Assembly (NCBI GenBank): GCA_035574235.1
Contig: DATLZA010000032.1
Coordinates: forward strand, 1 to 40,672
DNA from: Planctomycetota bacterium
GTDB lineage: Bacteria; Planctomycetota; MHYJ01; JACPRB01
Length of the DNA stretch: 40,672 nucleotides
Direction of reading: 5' to 3'
In this document: positions 32,266 to 40,672 of the stretch, in pieces
Layout: every line of letters starts with the position of its first letter
Numbering within the stretch: the first letter of the stretch is position 1
Made by a program: the position numbers and the translations under genes
Notes under the pieces: generated by a model
Databases searched by the model: none
Told to the model about the DNA's origin: nothing
Seen by the model: the letters and a program-made list of their open reading frames with translations, nothing else

Positions 32266-33045
32266 TCAGCGGTTCCGGTGGAGCACGAGTTCGGCGATCC
32301 GCTCGAGCCGGGAGGCCTTCGGTCCCAGGAAGGCGATCGCCGCGCGGGCGGCTTCCAGCTCGCGGGCGGCCCGCCGCCGGGCCGAGGCCGCGCCGTGCGC
32401 CCGCGCGAAATTGCGCCGGCCTCGTTCCGCGGCGTCGAGTATATCATCGACCAGTTGGAACGCAAGGCCGAGGTGCCGGCCGAAGCGGGCCAGGTCGCCT
32501 TCTCTCGGCGAGTAGGCCGCCAGCGCCCCCAGGCGGCACGAGGCCGAGAAAAGCGCGGCCGTTTTCATCGCGTGGATCGCCCGCAGGGAGGCGCGGCGCG
32601 AGAGATCGAGCTGCTGGCCTCCCACCATGCCGGCGGCCCCGGCGGCTTGCGCCAGGACGCGCACCATGGGGGCCACGAGCGCCGGATCCGGAGTCCGCGC
32701 CAGGGCTTCGAACGCCGCCGCCTGGAGGGCGTCGCCCGCCAGGATCGCGGTGGCCTCGCCGAAGACGCGATGGTTGGAGGGCTTGCCGCGGCGGACGTCG
32801 TCGTCGTCCATGGCGGGCAGGTCGTCGTGGATGAGCGAATAGGTGTGGATGTATTCCACGGCGCAGGCGGCCGGCAGGGCCATCCGCGTCCGGCCCCCCA
32901 GCGCGCGGCAGGTTTCCAGAACCAGCGTCGGACGGATCCGCTTGCCGCCGCTCAGGAGGGTGTAGCGCATGGCCTCCCTCAGGCGGGGAGGGACGCCCTT
33001 CCGGGGAAGGAACCGCTCGAGCGCCGTTTCCAGAAGGCTCTTCAC
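32266..33045 (-). CDS. ispA: Polyprenyl (farnesyl/geranylgeranyl) diphosphate synthase
   Basis: A 259-residue trans-isoprenyl diphosphate synthase with a GTG start overlapping the xseB stop (GTGA). GGKRIRPTLV precedes the first Asp-rich motif, LIHDDLPAMDDDDVRRGKPS. The second is FQLVDDILD. In the family these bind Mg-diphosphate and condense IPP with allylic diphosphates. The chain length cannot be read reliably. It is slightly shorter than E. coli IspA because the C-terminal part after the second motif is reduced. It supplies the step after the MEP pathway that dxs, one base downstream, begins. Confidence 0.9.
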   Translation of the reverse strand: MKSLLETALERFLPRKGVPPRLREAMRYTLLSGGKRIRPTLVLETCRALGGRTRMALPAACAVEYIHTYSLIHDDLPAMDDDDVRRGKPSNHRVFGEATAILAGDALQAAAFEALARTPDPALVAPMVRVLAQAAGAAGMVGGQQLDLSRRASLRAIHAMKTAALFSASCRLGALAAYSPREGDLARFGRHLGLAFQLVDDILDAAERGRRNFARAHGAASARRRAARELEAARAAIAFLGPKASRLERIAELVLHRNR

Positions 33046-33323
33046 TCCGGCTTCTTCCGGGACGGGCGCTCTTCGGCGGGGTCGAAGTCGCGGGCGGCCA
33101 GGGTTCCGTCCTTCTCCTTGATGAGGATCTGGATCTTCCGCTCCGCCTGCTCCAGGATCGCGTAGCACTGCCGGAGCGCCTTGACGCCCACCTCGTACTT
33201 CTCGATCGACTCCTCCAGGCCCAGCTTTCCCCCTTCCAGCGCCTTGACGGCGTCCTCGACCTGCTTGAGGTAGTCCTCGAACCGCTCCTTCCGGGGAGAG
33301 GGCTTTTCGCTCATGGCGGGCAT
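33042..33323 (-). CDS. xseB: Exodeoxyribonuclease VII small subunit
   Basis: A 93-residue protein. RFEDYLKQVEDAVKALEGGK and LGLEESIEKYEVGVKALRQC form the typical XseB helical hairpin (F-E..L..LE..V..LE.G...LE.S...Y..G). It binds XseA to form the single-strand-specific exonuclease VII. The first Met lies one base after the xseA stop; a second Met three codons on is an equally possible start. The C-terminal tail is charged (DPAEERPSRKKPE). Confidence 0.88.
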   Translation of the reverse strand: MPAMSEKPSPRKERFEDYLKQVEDAVKALEGGKLGLEESIEKYEVGVKALRQCYAILEQAERKIQILIKEKDGTLAARDFDPAEERPSRKKPE

Positions 33324-33324
33324 T

Positions 33325-34758
33325 CTATCCCGGAGGATTCGGAGTGTCCACTTCCCGTTCGCCGGGAGGGCGGGGGACCCGTTCCCCCTCGGGAGGGCGC
33401 GTCTCCTCCACGCGCGAGACGACCCGGCCGTCGTGGAGAATCGAGAGAATCCGGTCGCCGGGCCGCAGCCGGCGCGCGTCTCGGAGCACTTCGCCCGAAG
33501 GCTCCCGGCGCGTGATGGAGTAGCCGCGCGCCAGAATCCCCAGGGGGGAAAGAGCCTCGAGCCGGCCCGCCGCCTCGCGCCAGGCGGAGCGCGCCTTCTC
33601 GAGGGCGCGCGTCGCGTGCGAGCGCAGGAGGTCGGCCAGGTGATCCGCCTGGCGGCGCGCCAGTCCCGGCCGCTGCGCGACGCTCGCCGCCAGCGTCTGC
33701 GCCAGCGCCTCCAGGTGCTCGCGCAGATAGTACGGCGCCTGCCCGGCGGCCACGTCCAGCCGCTCGGAAAGCTCGTCCAGCCGCTGGCCCAGATAGACGC
33801 ACAGCTCTTCCAGTCGCCCGAACGCCCGGCCGTTCCGCAGGCCGTCCAGCGCGGCCCGCACGAGGTCCGCCCGCGCGCGCAGGGCCCGCCGGAGCTTCGC
33901 GTCGAGATCGTCCAGCTGGCCCACGACGTCGTCCAGGCGCGGCACGGCCTTCACCGCGCCGTCCGTGGGCGTCAGGGCGCGCACGTCGGCCACGAAGTCG
34001 GCGATCGTCGTGTCCGTTTCGTGGCCCACGGCGCTGATGACCGGGATGCGCGAAGCGAAAATCGCCCGCGCCACGACTTCCTCGTTGAACGCCCAGAGGT
34101 CCTCGATGGACCCGCCGCCGCGGCCCACGATCAGGACGTCGAGGTCCGGCATCGCCAGGTTCAGGTGTCCGATCGCCGCCGCGATCTCCTCCGCGGACCC
34201 CTCGCCCTGGACGCGCACCGGGTAGACATACACCTGGGTCACCGGGCAGCGGGTGCGGATCGTGCGGACCATGTCCTGGACGGCCGCGCCCACGGGGCTG
34301 GTGACGAGCGCGATCTTGAGCGGCAGCCGGGGCAGCGGGCGCTTGCGCGCCGGATCGAAGAGACCCTCCTTGGCCAGCTTCTCCTTGAGCTGCTCGAAGC
34401 GGATCTGGAGCGCCCCCACGCCCCGCGGCTCCATCTGCTCCACGAGGAACTGGTACCGGCCGTACGGCACGTACACGTCCACGCGGCCGTAGGCCAGGAC
34501 CTCCATGCCGTCCTCGGGGCGGAACCGGAGGCGGGAGACGAACATGCGCCAGAGGGCGCAAGGGATCTGCGACTCCTGGTCCTTGAGCGTGAAGTAGAGG
34601 TGTCCGCTCGGGCCGGCGGGCCGGAGATTGGAGATCTCGCCGGAAACCCAGACGTATCCCAGGCCGTCCTCGATGCGGCGCTTGATGCGGCGCGTCAGGT
34701 CGGCCACGCTCAGGACCGTCCGCTCGGAGGGCTGAAGCGTCTCCGCGGGAAGGGCCAT
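33325..34758 (-). CDS. xseA: Exodeoxyribonuclease VII large subunit
   Basis: A 477-residue protein. The N-terminal OB fold includes GYVWVSGEISNLRPAGPSGH and LYFTLKDQESQIPC. The catalytic region has LVTSPVGAAVQDM, VGRGGGSIEDLWAFNEE and VISAVGHETDTTIADFVADV, followed by a long coiled coil and the closing ILARGYSI segment. It degrades single-stranded DNA together with XseB, encoded immediately downstream. The Met chosen lies before the OB fold; a longer frame starting 27 codons upstream encodes an unrelated Arg-rich stretch. No ribosome site precedes the ATG, but TAAACT lies ten bases upstream, another possible near-leaderless start. Confidence 0.94.
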   Translation of the reverse strand: MALPAETLQPSERTVLSVADLTRRIKRRIEDGLGYVWVSGEISNLRPAGPSGHLYFTLKDQESQIPCALWRMFVSRLRFRPEDGMEVLAYGRVDVYVPYGRYQFLVEQMEPRGVGALQIRFEQLKEKLAKEGLFDPARKRPLPRLPLKIALVTSPVGAAVQDMVRTIRTRCPVTQVYVYPVRVQGEGSAEEIAAAIGHLNLAMPDLDVLIVGRGGGSIEDLWAFNEEVVARAIFASRIPVISAVGHETDTTIADFVADVRALTPTDGAVKAVPRLDDVVGQLDDLDAKLRRALRARADLVRAALDGLRNGRAFGRLEELCVYLGQRLDELSERLDVAAGQAPYYLREHLEALAQTLAASVAQRPGLARRQADHLADLLRSHATRALEKARSAWREAAGRLEALSPLGILARGYSITRREPSGEVLRDARRLRPGDRILSILHDGRVVSRVEETRPPEGERVPRPPGEREVDTPNPPG

Positions 34759-34874
34759 GGCAAAGTTCAGTTTAGGGGATGCGGCCGGCGGTGTCGAACG
34801 AAAACGCGCGCGTCCGGGCCGCCGAAGGCGTGTTAACATGCCGGGCGGAAACGGGAGCGGAAAGGAGGATCGTC

Positions 34875-36311
34875 ATGGCGCGCCGGGCGGTGTGGGCGGG
34901 TGTTCTGGCGGCGTGCCTCGGAGGCTGCGGAGGCGCTCCGGAAGCGCGTCCGGGGACGGGCCGCGTGAACTTCCTTGTCCTGATCGCCGACGATCAGGGG
35001 GAAGGGGACCTGGGATGCTACGGCCATCCCGTCCTGCGCACGCCGCACATCGACCGGATCGCGCGGGAGGGCGTCCGCTTCGACCGGGCGTTCTTGACGA
35101 TCTCCTCGTGCAGCCCGAGCCGCGCGAGCCTGCTGACGGGCCGGTATCCCCACAGCACGGGCGCGGGGGATCTGCATCAGCCCCTTCCGGCCGATCAGAA
35201 GACCGTCGCGCGGTATCTTCGGGCGGCGGGCTATTACTGCATGGCCGCCGGCAAGTGGCATCTGGGCGACGCGGAGCGGGCGGCGTGGGACCGGATCGTC
35301 GAGTGTCCGGGAGCGCGGACGGCCGAAGTCGCCTTGCAGCTCCTGGCGCAACGGCCCCGCGGCAAGCCCTTCTTCTTCTGGGTCGCTTCCGTCGATCCGC
35401 ACCGGCCCTACGGCGAGGAGGACGTGCCGGTGCGGTACGATCCGGCGCGGGTGGTCGTTCCGCCGTATCTGCCGGACCATCCGGAGATCCGCAAGGAGCT
35501 GGCGCGGTACTACGAGGAGATTTCCCGTTTCGACGCCCACGTGGGGCGGATCCTCGAGGCGCTCGAACGGGAGGGCGAGCTCGACCGGACGTGCGTGATC
35601 TATCTTTCGGACAACGGCATGCCGTTTCCGCGCGCGAAGACCACGCTTTACGATTCCGGGATCCGCACGCCGCTCCTCGTGCGGTATCCGCCCCGGGTGC
35701 CGCCGGGGGGCGTCCGGCGGGGTCTGGTGAGCGGGGTGGATGTGGCGCCGACGATTCTGGATCTGGCCGGGATCGCGCCGGATTCGATGCAGGGCCGGAG
35801 CTTCGCGGCGATGCTGAGTTCCTCCGAGGCGCCCGGGCGGGACGCGGTCTTCGCGGAGGCCAACTGGCACGATTACGCCCAGTTCAGCCGCGCCGTGCGC
35901 ACGGAGCGCTTCCTTCTCGTGCGCAACTACTACTGGGACAAGCCGCTCTGGAACAGCGTGGACTCGATTCAGTCGCCCACGTGGACGGCGCTTCGGGAAC
36001 TGGAGCGCGCGGGGCGTCTCGCGGCCGCCCAGCGGTTCCTTTTCGTCGAGCCGAGGCCGTTCGAGGAGCTTTACGACCTCGAGGCGGACCCCGCGTCGCT
36101 TGTGAACGTGGTGGACGATCCGCGCTTTCGGGAAGAGCTCTGGCGGCTGCGGGCGCGGCTCGACCATTGGCGGGTGGAGACGGGCGACGTCATGCCGGCG
36201 GTCCGGCGGCCGGACGGATGGACGCGCGAAGGGGTGCCGCTCCCGCACAACCAGCCCTGGTACGACGAGTGGCGCCGCCGCGGAGCGTCCAGTCTCGAAG
36301 TCATCAAGTAG
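34875..36311 (+). CDS. Sulfatase, lipoprotein
   Basis: A 478-residue sulfatase of the alkaline phosphatase superfamily. The N-terminus ARRAVWAGVLAACLGGC is a lipoprotein signal with lipobox LGGC (Cys18). Metal-binding DD is at 39-40. The formylglycine site CSPSR is at 79-83 (SSCSPSRASLLTGRYPHSTG), and YLSDNGMPF, KWHLGD and DPHRPY are further conserved elements. Expected to hydrolyse sulfate esters outside the cytoplasmic membrane after Cys79 is converted by an anaerobic or aerobic maturation enzyme. AAAGGAGG precedes the ATG. The substrate is unknown. Sulfatases of this class are abundant in planctomycetes. Confidence 0.93.
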   Translation: MARRAVWAGVLAACLGGCGGAPEARPGTGRVNFLVLIADDQGEGDLGCYGHPVLRTPHIDRIAREGVRFDRAFLTISSCSPSRASLLTGRYPHSTGAGDLHQPLPADQKTVARYLRAAGYYCMAAGKWHLGDAERAAWDRIVECPGARTAEVALQLLAQRPRGKPFFFWVASVDPHRPYGEEDVPVRYDPARVVVPPYLPDHPEIRKELARYYEEISRFDAHVGRILEALEREGELDRTCVIYLSDNGMPFPRAKTTLYDSGIRTPLLVRYPPRVPPGGVRRGLVSGVDVAPTILDLAGIAPDSMQGRSFAAMLSSSEAPGRDAVFAEANWHDYAQFSRAVRTERFLLVRNYYWDKPLWNSVDSIQSPTWTALRELERAGRLAAAQRFLFVEPRPFEELYDLEADPASLVNVVDDPRFREELWRLRARLDHWRVETGDVMPAVRRPDGWTREGVPLPHNQPWYDEWRRRGASSLEVIK

Positions 36312-36384
36312 CCGCCCGGCCGTAACTCCCGTCGGGGATCCGGCTCTCTATGGGGAGAGGTCGTCTTCCGGAGAGGAGGGTTCC

Positions 36385-36849
36385 ATGATGCTGAAGAGCA
36401 TGGCGGTGGCGGCGGCTCTGGCGGCGCTCGCGTGGATGTTCCAGGAAGGAGGCCGGCCGCAGCCGGGGCGCGGAATCGTCGCGGTTCAGGCGGACGAGGT
36501 GAAGTGGGAGCGCGTGGAGGGAATGCCGGCGGGGGTCCAGGCCGCTCACGCGGCCGGCGAGGGGGAGCAGGCTCATGTCACGCTCCTGAAATTCGCCGCG
36601 GGCACGCGGCTTGCGCTGCATCGGCACACGCCCGATCTCGTCGTGACGGTGCTTCGCGGATCGATCCTTCTGGGAACCGAAGGGCGGCCGGACCCGGCGC
36701 GCGGGACGCGGGTGGGAGCGGGGGGCTACTTCAAGATCCGGGGCGGCGCGCCGCACTGGACGATCGCGCCCGAGGAGGCGATTCTCGTCGTCAGCTCCCA
36801 GGGGCCGCTGGACACGAAGTGGGAGGAGCCGGAGCCGCCGCGCGACTAA
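36385..36849 (+). CDS. Secreted cupin-domain protein
   Basis: A 154-residue protein with an N-terminal membrane/signal segment (MMLKSMAVAAALAALAWMF) and a single cupin barrel. Motif 1 is AGTRLALHRHTPDLVVTVLRG, whose His residues could bind a metal. Motif 2 is GGYFKIRGGAPHWTIAPEEA with a His in the PHW position. GGAGAGGAGGG precedes two consecutive Met codons, and either may start translation. Its stop overlaps that of the convergent ymdB by three bases. The reaction cannot be predicted from the fold. Confidence 0.82.
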   Translation: MMLKSMAVAAALAALAWMFQEGGRPQPGRGIVAVQADEVKWERVEGMPAGVQAAHAAGEGEQAHVTLLKFAAGTRLALHRHTPDLVVTVLRGSILLGTEGRPDPARGTRVGAGGYFKIRGGAPHWTIAPEEAILVVSSQGPLDTKWEEPEPPRD

Positions 36850-37649
36850 GCGGAGGCCCCGTCGGCGCGGATCACCACGCGGCGGATGTCGAGGGCTCGG
36901 CCGGATTCCGAGTCCACCGTGGCCAGGGCTCCGCAGAGGCGGACGTCGCCGGTGGCGACCTCGAAATGGGCGGGCAGGCCGGTGGTGAACCGGTGGAGCA
37001 CGCGGTCGATCCGGCGGCCGATGACGCTCTCGTAGGGGCCGGTCATGCCGCAGTCGGTGATGTAGGCGGTGCCCTGGGGGAGCACCCGCTCGTCGGCGGT
37101 CTGGATGTGCGTGTGGGTGCCGAAGACGAAGCTGGCCTGGCCGTCCAGCCACCAGCCCATCGCGATCTTCTCGCTGGTGGCCTCGGCGTGCATGTCCACG
37201 ACGACGACCGGGGTGCGCGCGCGCAGCTCCTCCACGAGACGGCGGGCCGTGCGGAACGGGCAGTCCGCGGGGGTGTTCATGAAGACGCGGCCCTGGACGT
37301 GGACGACGCCGACCTTCACGCCGCCGCGGGTTTCGAAGACGGTGTGCCCGCGTCCGGGCTGATCGGCGGGATAATTGGCCGGCCGGAGCAGCCGGGGCGT
37401 GCGGTCGATGTAGGGGATGATTTCCTTCTTGGCCCAGATGTGGTCGCCGCCGGTGATGACGTCGACGCCGGCCTTGAACAGCTCCTCGGCCTCGGGAGGG
37501 GTCAGGCCGCTTCCGCCGGCGAGGTTTTCCCCGTTGGCGATCACCGCGTCGACGAGCTCCTTTTCGCAGAAGGGGCGGAGGCGCTCGGCGATGACGGAGC
37601 GACCGGGCTTCCCGACGACGTCTCCGATGGCGAGGATCCGAACCTTCAT
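36846..37649 (-). CDS. ymdB: YmdB-family metallophosphoesterase
   Basis: A 267-residue protein of the TIGR00282/YmdB family, which hydrolyses cyclic nucleotides in Bacillus. Motifs: AIGDVVGKPGR, NGENLAGGSGLT, VITGGDHIWAK, VVDMHAEATSEK, FGTHTHIQTAD. The metal-binding GNH of typical members reads GDH here (Asn to Asp). It lies 11 bases downstream of rny, a pairing seen in many bacteria. The start was chosen from the family N-terminus MKVRILAIGDVVG. Confidence 0.92.
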   Translation of the reverse strand: MKVRILAIGDVVGKPGRSVIAERLRPFCEKELVDAVIANGENLAGGSGLTPPEAEELFKAGVDVITGGDHIWAKKEIIPYIDRTPRLLRPANYPADQPGRGHTVFETRGGVKVGVVHVQGRVFMNTPADCPFRTARRLVEELRARTPVVVVDMHAEATSEKIAMGWWLDGQASFVFGTHTHIQTADERVLPQGTAYITDCGMTGPYESVIGRRIDRVLHRFTTGLPAHFEVATGDVRLCGALATVDSESGRALDIRRVVIRADGASA

Positions 37650-37660
37650 GGCGTCCCCCG

Positions 37661-39205
37661 TCAACGGGCGTATTCCACGAACCGGGTTTCGCGCATGACG
37701 GTGACCCGGATCTCGCCCGGATAGGTCATCTGCTCTTCGATGGACTTGGCGATGTCCCGCGCGAGGATCACGGCCTGGGCGTCGTTCACCTTGTCGCTGT
37801 CCACGAGAACCCGGACCTCCCGTCCCGCCTGGATGGCGTAGACGCCGGTCACGCCCGGCTGGGACTTGGCGATTTTTTCGAGCTGCTCGATGCGCTTGAC
37901 GTAACGCTCGAGGGATTCGCTGCGCGCTCCGGGGCGCGAGGCGGAAATGGCGTCCGCCGCGGCCGCGAGCACCGTGTAGAGGTAGTTGGCGTCGGGGTCG
38001 TTGTGGTGGTTGGCCGCCGCGTCCACCACCTCCTTGGGTTCGTCGAACCGCTTGAGGAGCTCCCCGCCGATGACGGGGTGGGAGCCTTCGAACTCCTGGT
38101 CCACGGCCTTGCCGATGTCGTGGAACAGGCCGCAGCGGCGGGCCAGGCGGACGTCGAGCTTGAGCTCCGCGGCCATCACGGCGCAGAGGTGCGCCACCTC
38201 GCGGATGTGCTGGAGCACGTTCTGTCCGTAGCTCGTGCGGTACTTGAGCCGCCCGAGAAGCGTGACGAGCTTCGGGTGGACGTTGAGGATGTCCTGCTCC
38301 CGCAGGAATTCCTTGCCTACGTTGTTGATGTGCTCCTCCATCTCGCGCTTGGTCTGCTCGGTGATCTCCTCGATGCGCGTGGGGTGGATGCGGCCGTCCA
38401 GGATGAGCTTCTCCATGGACCGGCGGGCCATCTCGCGCCGCACGCCGTCGAAGGCGGAAAGGACGATGACTCCGGGGGTGTCGTCCACGATGACGTCCAC
38501 GCCCGTGGCGCGCTCGAAGGCGCGGATGTTGCGGCCCTCGCGGCCGATGATCCGACCCTTCATCTCCTCGTTGGGCAGATCCACCACGGTCACCACGCTG
38601 TCGGCCGTGTGGGAGGCGGCGAAGCGCTGGATCGCCATGGAGATGATCCGGCGGGCCTCCGATTCGGCGCTCTCCTTGGCCGCGTCGAGGCGCTTGCGGA
38701 TGAGGTCGGCCTTCTCCCGCTCCAGCTCCGGCTCGAGCTTGTCCAGGAGGAGCTTCACCGCTTCCTCCTTGGTGAGCTGGGCGATGCGGTGGAGCGTGGC
38801 CTTTTCTTCCTGGACGACGCGTTCGACTTCCTGCTCCTTGGAGGCCAGCTCGCGCTCCTTGCGCTCGACGTCCTTGGACTTCTGCTCGACCAGCCGCTCT
38901 TTCTGCTGGAGCGCGTCCACGCGCTTGTCGAGCATGTCCTCCTTCTTGGCCAGGCGGCCTTCGTACTGGCGCAGTTCGTTGCGCTCCTCGCGGATCTGGC
39001 GCTCGGCGTCGTCGCGCAGGCGGGCGGCCTCCGCCCGGGAGTCGGCCACGATCTTTTCGGCCCGGGCCGTGGCCTCGGCCACGATCTTCTCGGCCTCGAT
39101 GGCGGCCTTGGTCCTGCGGGACCGGGCCAGAAGCGCGTACCCCGCCGCGAAGCCCGCGCCCGAGCCCGCCAGCAGGCCCAGGGCGATCCAGAGCAGTTCG
39201 GCCAT
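37661..39205 (-). CDS. rny: Ribonuclease Y
   Basis: A 514-residue protein with an N-terminal membrane anchor ([20 protein letters not shown]), a long coiled coil (about 35-195), a KH domain ([16 protein letters not shown] at 217-231), and an HD phosphohydrolase domain with His362-Asp363 in [11 protein letters not shown]. In the family it starts decay of mRNAs at the membrane. The full-length domain order is intact. A long leader of about 270 bases lies upstream, with its own promoter. Directly followed by ymdB. Confidence 0.96.
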   Translation of the reverse strand: MAELLWIALGLLAGSGAGFAAGYALLARSRRTKAAIEAEKIVAEATARAEKIVADSRAEAARLRDDAERQIREERNELRQYEGRLAKKEDMLDKRVDALQQKERLVEQKSKDVERKERELASKEQEVERVVQEEKATLHRIAQLTKEEAVKLLLDKLEPELEREKADLIRKRLDAAKESAESEARRIISMAIQRFAASHTADSVVTVVDLPNEEMKGRIIGREGRNIRAFERATGVDVIVDDTPGVIVLSAFDGVRREMARRSMEKLILDGRIHPTRIEEITEQTKREMEEHINNVGKEFLREQDILNVHPKLVTLLGRLKYRTSYGQNVLQHIREVAHLCAVMAAELKLDVRLARRCGLFHDIGKAVDQEFEGSHPVIGGELLKRFDEPKEVVDAAANHHNDPDANYLYTVLAAAADAISASRPGARSESLERYVKRIEQLEKIAKSQPGVTGVYAIQAGREVRVLVDSDKVNDAQAVILARDIAKSIEEQMTYPGEIRVTVMRETRFVEYAR

Positions 39206-39479
39206 GGCGAAAAGCCCTCCAGGGGTTCATCACGGCCGGCGGGCGGCAGGCGCCGGGAGGCGCCGGGGCCTTCGCGGGAAGGCGTGGCGGCAAGAACGGG
39301 CGGGGCGCAGGAGGACAGGTTTAACGGCTCCGGTCGCTGCCTCTCGGTCGGCCCCTGCCGGGAAGTATGTCCTTGGTCCTTCGACCGTGTTCTTGCGTAA
39401 GGCGGACTGCCGTCATGTCGGCCATCTATCTAAACCCTCCGCGCGTCAGGATCCTTCGGGCGAAGGGGGACTCTTCATG

Positions 39480-39507
39480 ATTGTATAGGCCCGCCGCGTC
39501 GAGTCAA
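39480..39507 (-). promoter_or_regulatory. Putative rny promoter
   Basis: Read leftward, TTGACT, 16 bases, TACAAT. The start site would be about 265 bases upstream of the rny ATG. Confidence 0.5.
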
Positions 39508-39518
39508 GCCGCAGATGA

Positions 39519-39533
39519 AAGCGCATTGCGCTT
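39519..39533. promoter_or_regulatory. 15-bp perfect palindrome, candidate operator
   Basis: AAGCGCA-T-TGCGCTT lies between the rny promoter and the FHA gene, 75 bases before the latter, next to a TTGCCG...TATAAA rightward promoter-like pair. Confidence 0.4.
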
Positions 39534-39607
39534 GCCGTACGTCAAATCCGTAGTAGTATAAATTCCAATCGGAGGGGGTAAGGGGCGAGTCCCGGCGTCC
39601 GCAAGAC

Positions 39608-40672
39608 ATGCCGAAACTCATCATCCGGCTCCAGAATGAAGAGTGGACCGTGGACCTCCAGGACGGGTCCCACGTCATCGGTCGCGCCTCCCAGTGCGCC
39701 ATCGCCTTGAAAGACCCCAGCCTCTCCCGGCAGCACTGCGAGATCCAGGTCCAGGGAGGGGTGGCCACGCTCGTGGACCGCGGCAGCATGAACGGCACGC
39801 TCGTCAACGGCCGCCGCGCCTCCACCCACCGGCTCCTGCCCGGCGACAAGATCCAGATCGGCCAGGCGATCCTCTGGTATGAGCGCAAGAACGTGGCGAC
39901 CGAGGCTTTGCCTCCGGCGCCCGTTTCGGAGATTCCCACCCCACCGCCCACCAGCCCGACCCGCCGCTCCGTGGTTCCCGCGGATCCCGAAGCGGAGCGT
40001 TCGCTGCGGGATTATGTGCTCCGGTCCCGGGGCGGCCGCCGGTGGGGGCGCGTCGCCGCCGGCGCGGCCGCTCTGGCGGCGCTCGGACTGGCGGCGTTCC
40101 TGGCGCGCCATGTCCTTTCCGGCGCCGCCCGCCCGGCCGAGACGGATCCGGACAATCTGGTCGCGCGCGACCCTTCGTTCAACGCCTCCGCCGCGGGACG
40201 CCCCGAATTCTGGGCCCTCCGCCTCTCCGGAGGCGAACGGCCGTCGAGCGCGCTGAGCATCGATCCGGTCCAGGGGCGCCAGGGGACCGGCGGCCTGGTT
40301 CTCGAGAAAGCCGGCTCGGCGGGCGACTTCGTGGTCGAAGCCGTCTATCGGGACGACCTGCCCCTGGGAACTCGCGGGGCGCTCCACGTTTCCGCGTGGG
40401 CGCGCGCGGCCGGGTTCGGGGGCCTGGCCGCCCTCCGCGTGGACTGGCTGGCTCGGCCCCGCGGACCGGTGGTGGCCGAAGAGGCGTCCCCCCCGGCGGC
40501 CGTGACCGACGCCTGGACGCCGCTGCGCTGGACGTTCGTCCGCCCGCCGGGCGCGGGGGCCGCCCGGCTGGCCCTGGCCGCGGCGGGTCCCGGAGGGAGG
40601 CTCTGTTTCGACGACATCTCCGCGCGCCTGGCCCCGGCGCCCTCCGAGGGGGCGGCGCTGGAACGGCGGCGC
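39608..40672 (+). CDS. FHA-domain membrane protein (3' end outside the window)
   Basis: An open frame of 355 codons to the window edge, without a stop. The N-terminal FHA domain includes HVIGRASQCAIALKD, PSLSRQHCEIQ and LVDRGSMNGTLVNGRR; the G-R, S-x-x-H and N-G residues that bind phosphothreonine are present. A Pro/Thr linker, a basic stretch and a membrane helix (VAAGAAALAALGLAAFLARH, about residue 145) follow. After it lies a beta-rich part resembling a carbohydrate-binding/galactose-binding fold (LHVSAWARAAGFGGLAALRV, CFDDISARL). It may read the phosphorylation state set by kinases such as the one at 17284-19149. No clear ribosome site. Confidence 0.82.
   Translation, partial: MPKLIIRLQNEEWTVDLQDGSHVIGRASQCAIALKDPSLSRQHCEIQVQGGVATLVDRGSMNGTLVNGRRASTHRLLPGDKIQIGQAILWYERKNVATEALPPAPVSEIPTPPPTSPTRRSVVPADPEAERSLRDYVLRSRGGRRWGRVAAGAAALAALGLAAFLARHVLSGAARPAETDPDNLVARDPSFNASAAGRPEFWALRLSGGERPSSALSIDPVQGRQGTGGLVLEKAGSAGDFVVEAVYRDDLPLGTRGALHVSAWARAAGFGGLAALRVDWLARPRGPVVAEEASPPAAVTDAWTPLRWTFVRPPGAGAARLALAAAGPGGRLCFDDISARLAPAPSEGAALERRR

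Larger units (their letters stand above)
39206..39607. other. 402-base intergenic region: rny leader and FHA gene promoter region
   Basis: No gene is visible. Read leftward, a promoter at 39480-39507 would give a leader of about 265 bases that can fold. Examples are CCTTC-GGGC-GAAGG near 39452-39465, GGTC-GAAG-GACC near 39378-39389, and long-range pairing of GGTTTA with TAAACC at its two sides. I could not match it to 6S RNA, RNase P RNA, SRP RNA or a known riboswitch. Confidence 0.5.

Noticed and set aside
36846-39293. A single 815-codon frame spanning rny and ymdB on the leftward strand
   Set aside because: The upstream part is an Arg/Pro-rich shadow in another frame of the rny gene; only the ymdB end is a real protein.
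39220-39480. Possible RNase P RNA or 6S RNA on the leftward strand
   Set aside because: A stretch near 39400-39435 recalls the 3' end of RNase P RNA, but the conserved ACAGAA segment is missing and the 5' half would have to run into the FHA gene. No 6S-like closed bubble was found.

Overview
This is a high-GC bacterial chromosome segment. It probably comes from the Planctomycetota or a neighbouring lineage. Pointers are an ECF sigma factor coupled to a membrane Ser/Thr kinase with a TPR tail, secreted HEAT-repeat proteins ending in an ITGQ...W..WW signature, a lipoprotein sulfatase, several pseudopilin clusters, and divergent Dxs and YmdB sequences. The phylum is inferred from gene content; there is no rRNA gene in the window.

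Layout. Positions 1-5500 hold housekeeping genes: the start of ffh, a small secreted helical protein, and a leftward block rpmE-prfA-prmC-(DUF2225-like)-murA. Positions 5589-16461 hold a type IV pilus / type II secretion pseudopilin island. It contains a leftward PilV-PilW-PilX-HEAT-PilX series, a second HEAT gene, and a rightward PilV-PilW-PilX operon. Two promoter-proximal sites in the leftward series share one dyad element. Positions 16580-19149 encode the ECF sigma factor and kinase pair. Positions 19150-21237 carry gmd and an rmd-like gene (GDP-deoxyhexose synthesis) plus a small protein.

Positions 21375-30211 are the standout: an 8.8-kb provirus integrated in the anticodon loop of a tRNA-Leu(CAG) gene. 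It has a tyrosine integrase beside the rebuilt tRNA, a rolling-circle Rep with an unusual H-x-D motif, and a small serine recombinase followed by a duplicated 30-bp element. It also has a short packaging-type ATPase, an HTH regulator, a divergent promoter pair covering a 19-bp palindrome, and a row of tightly packed structural genes. The 258-aa product of that row looks like a double-jelly-roll major capsid protein. I read it as a small tailless, probably membrane-containing virus of the corticovirus/FLiP type, not a tailed or filamentous phage.

After the element, chromosomal genes resume: tRNA-Leu, then a leftward xseA-xseB-ispA-dxs operon (isoprenoid precursors and exonuclease VII), a sulfatase lipoprotein, a cupin, a leftward rny-ymdB pair with a long untranslated leader, and the start of a membrane-anchored FHA protein that runs off the window.
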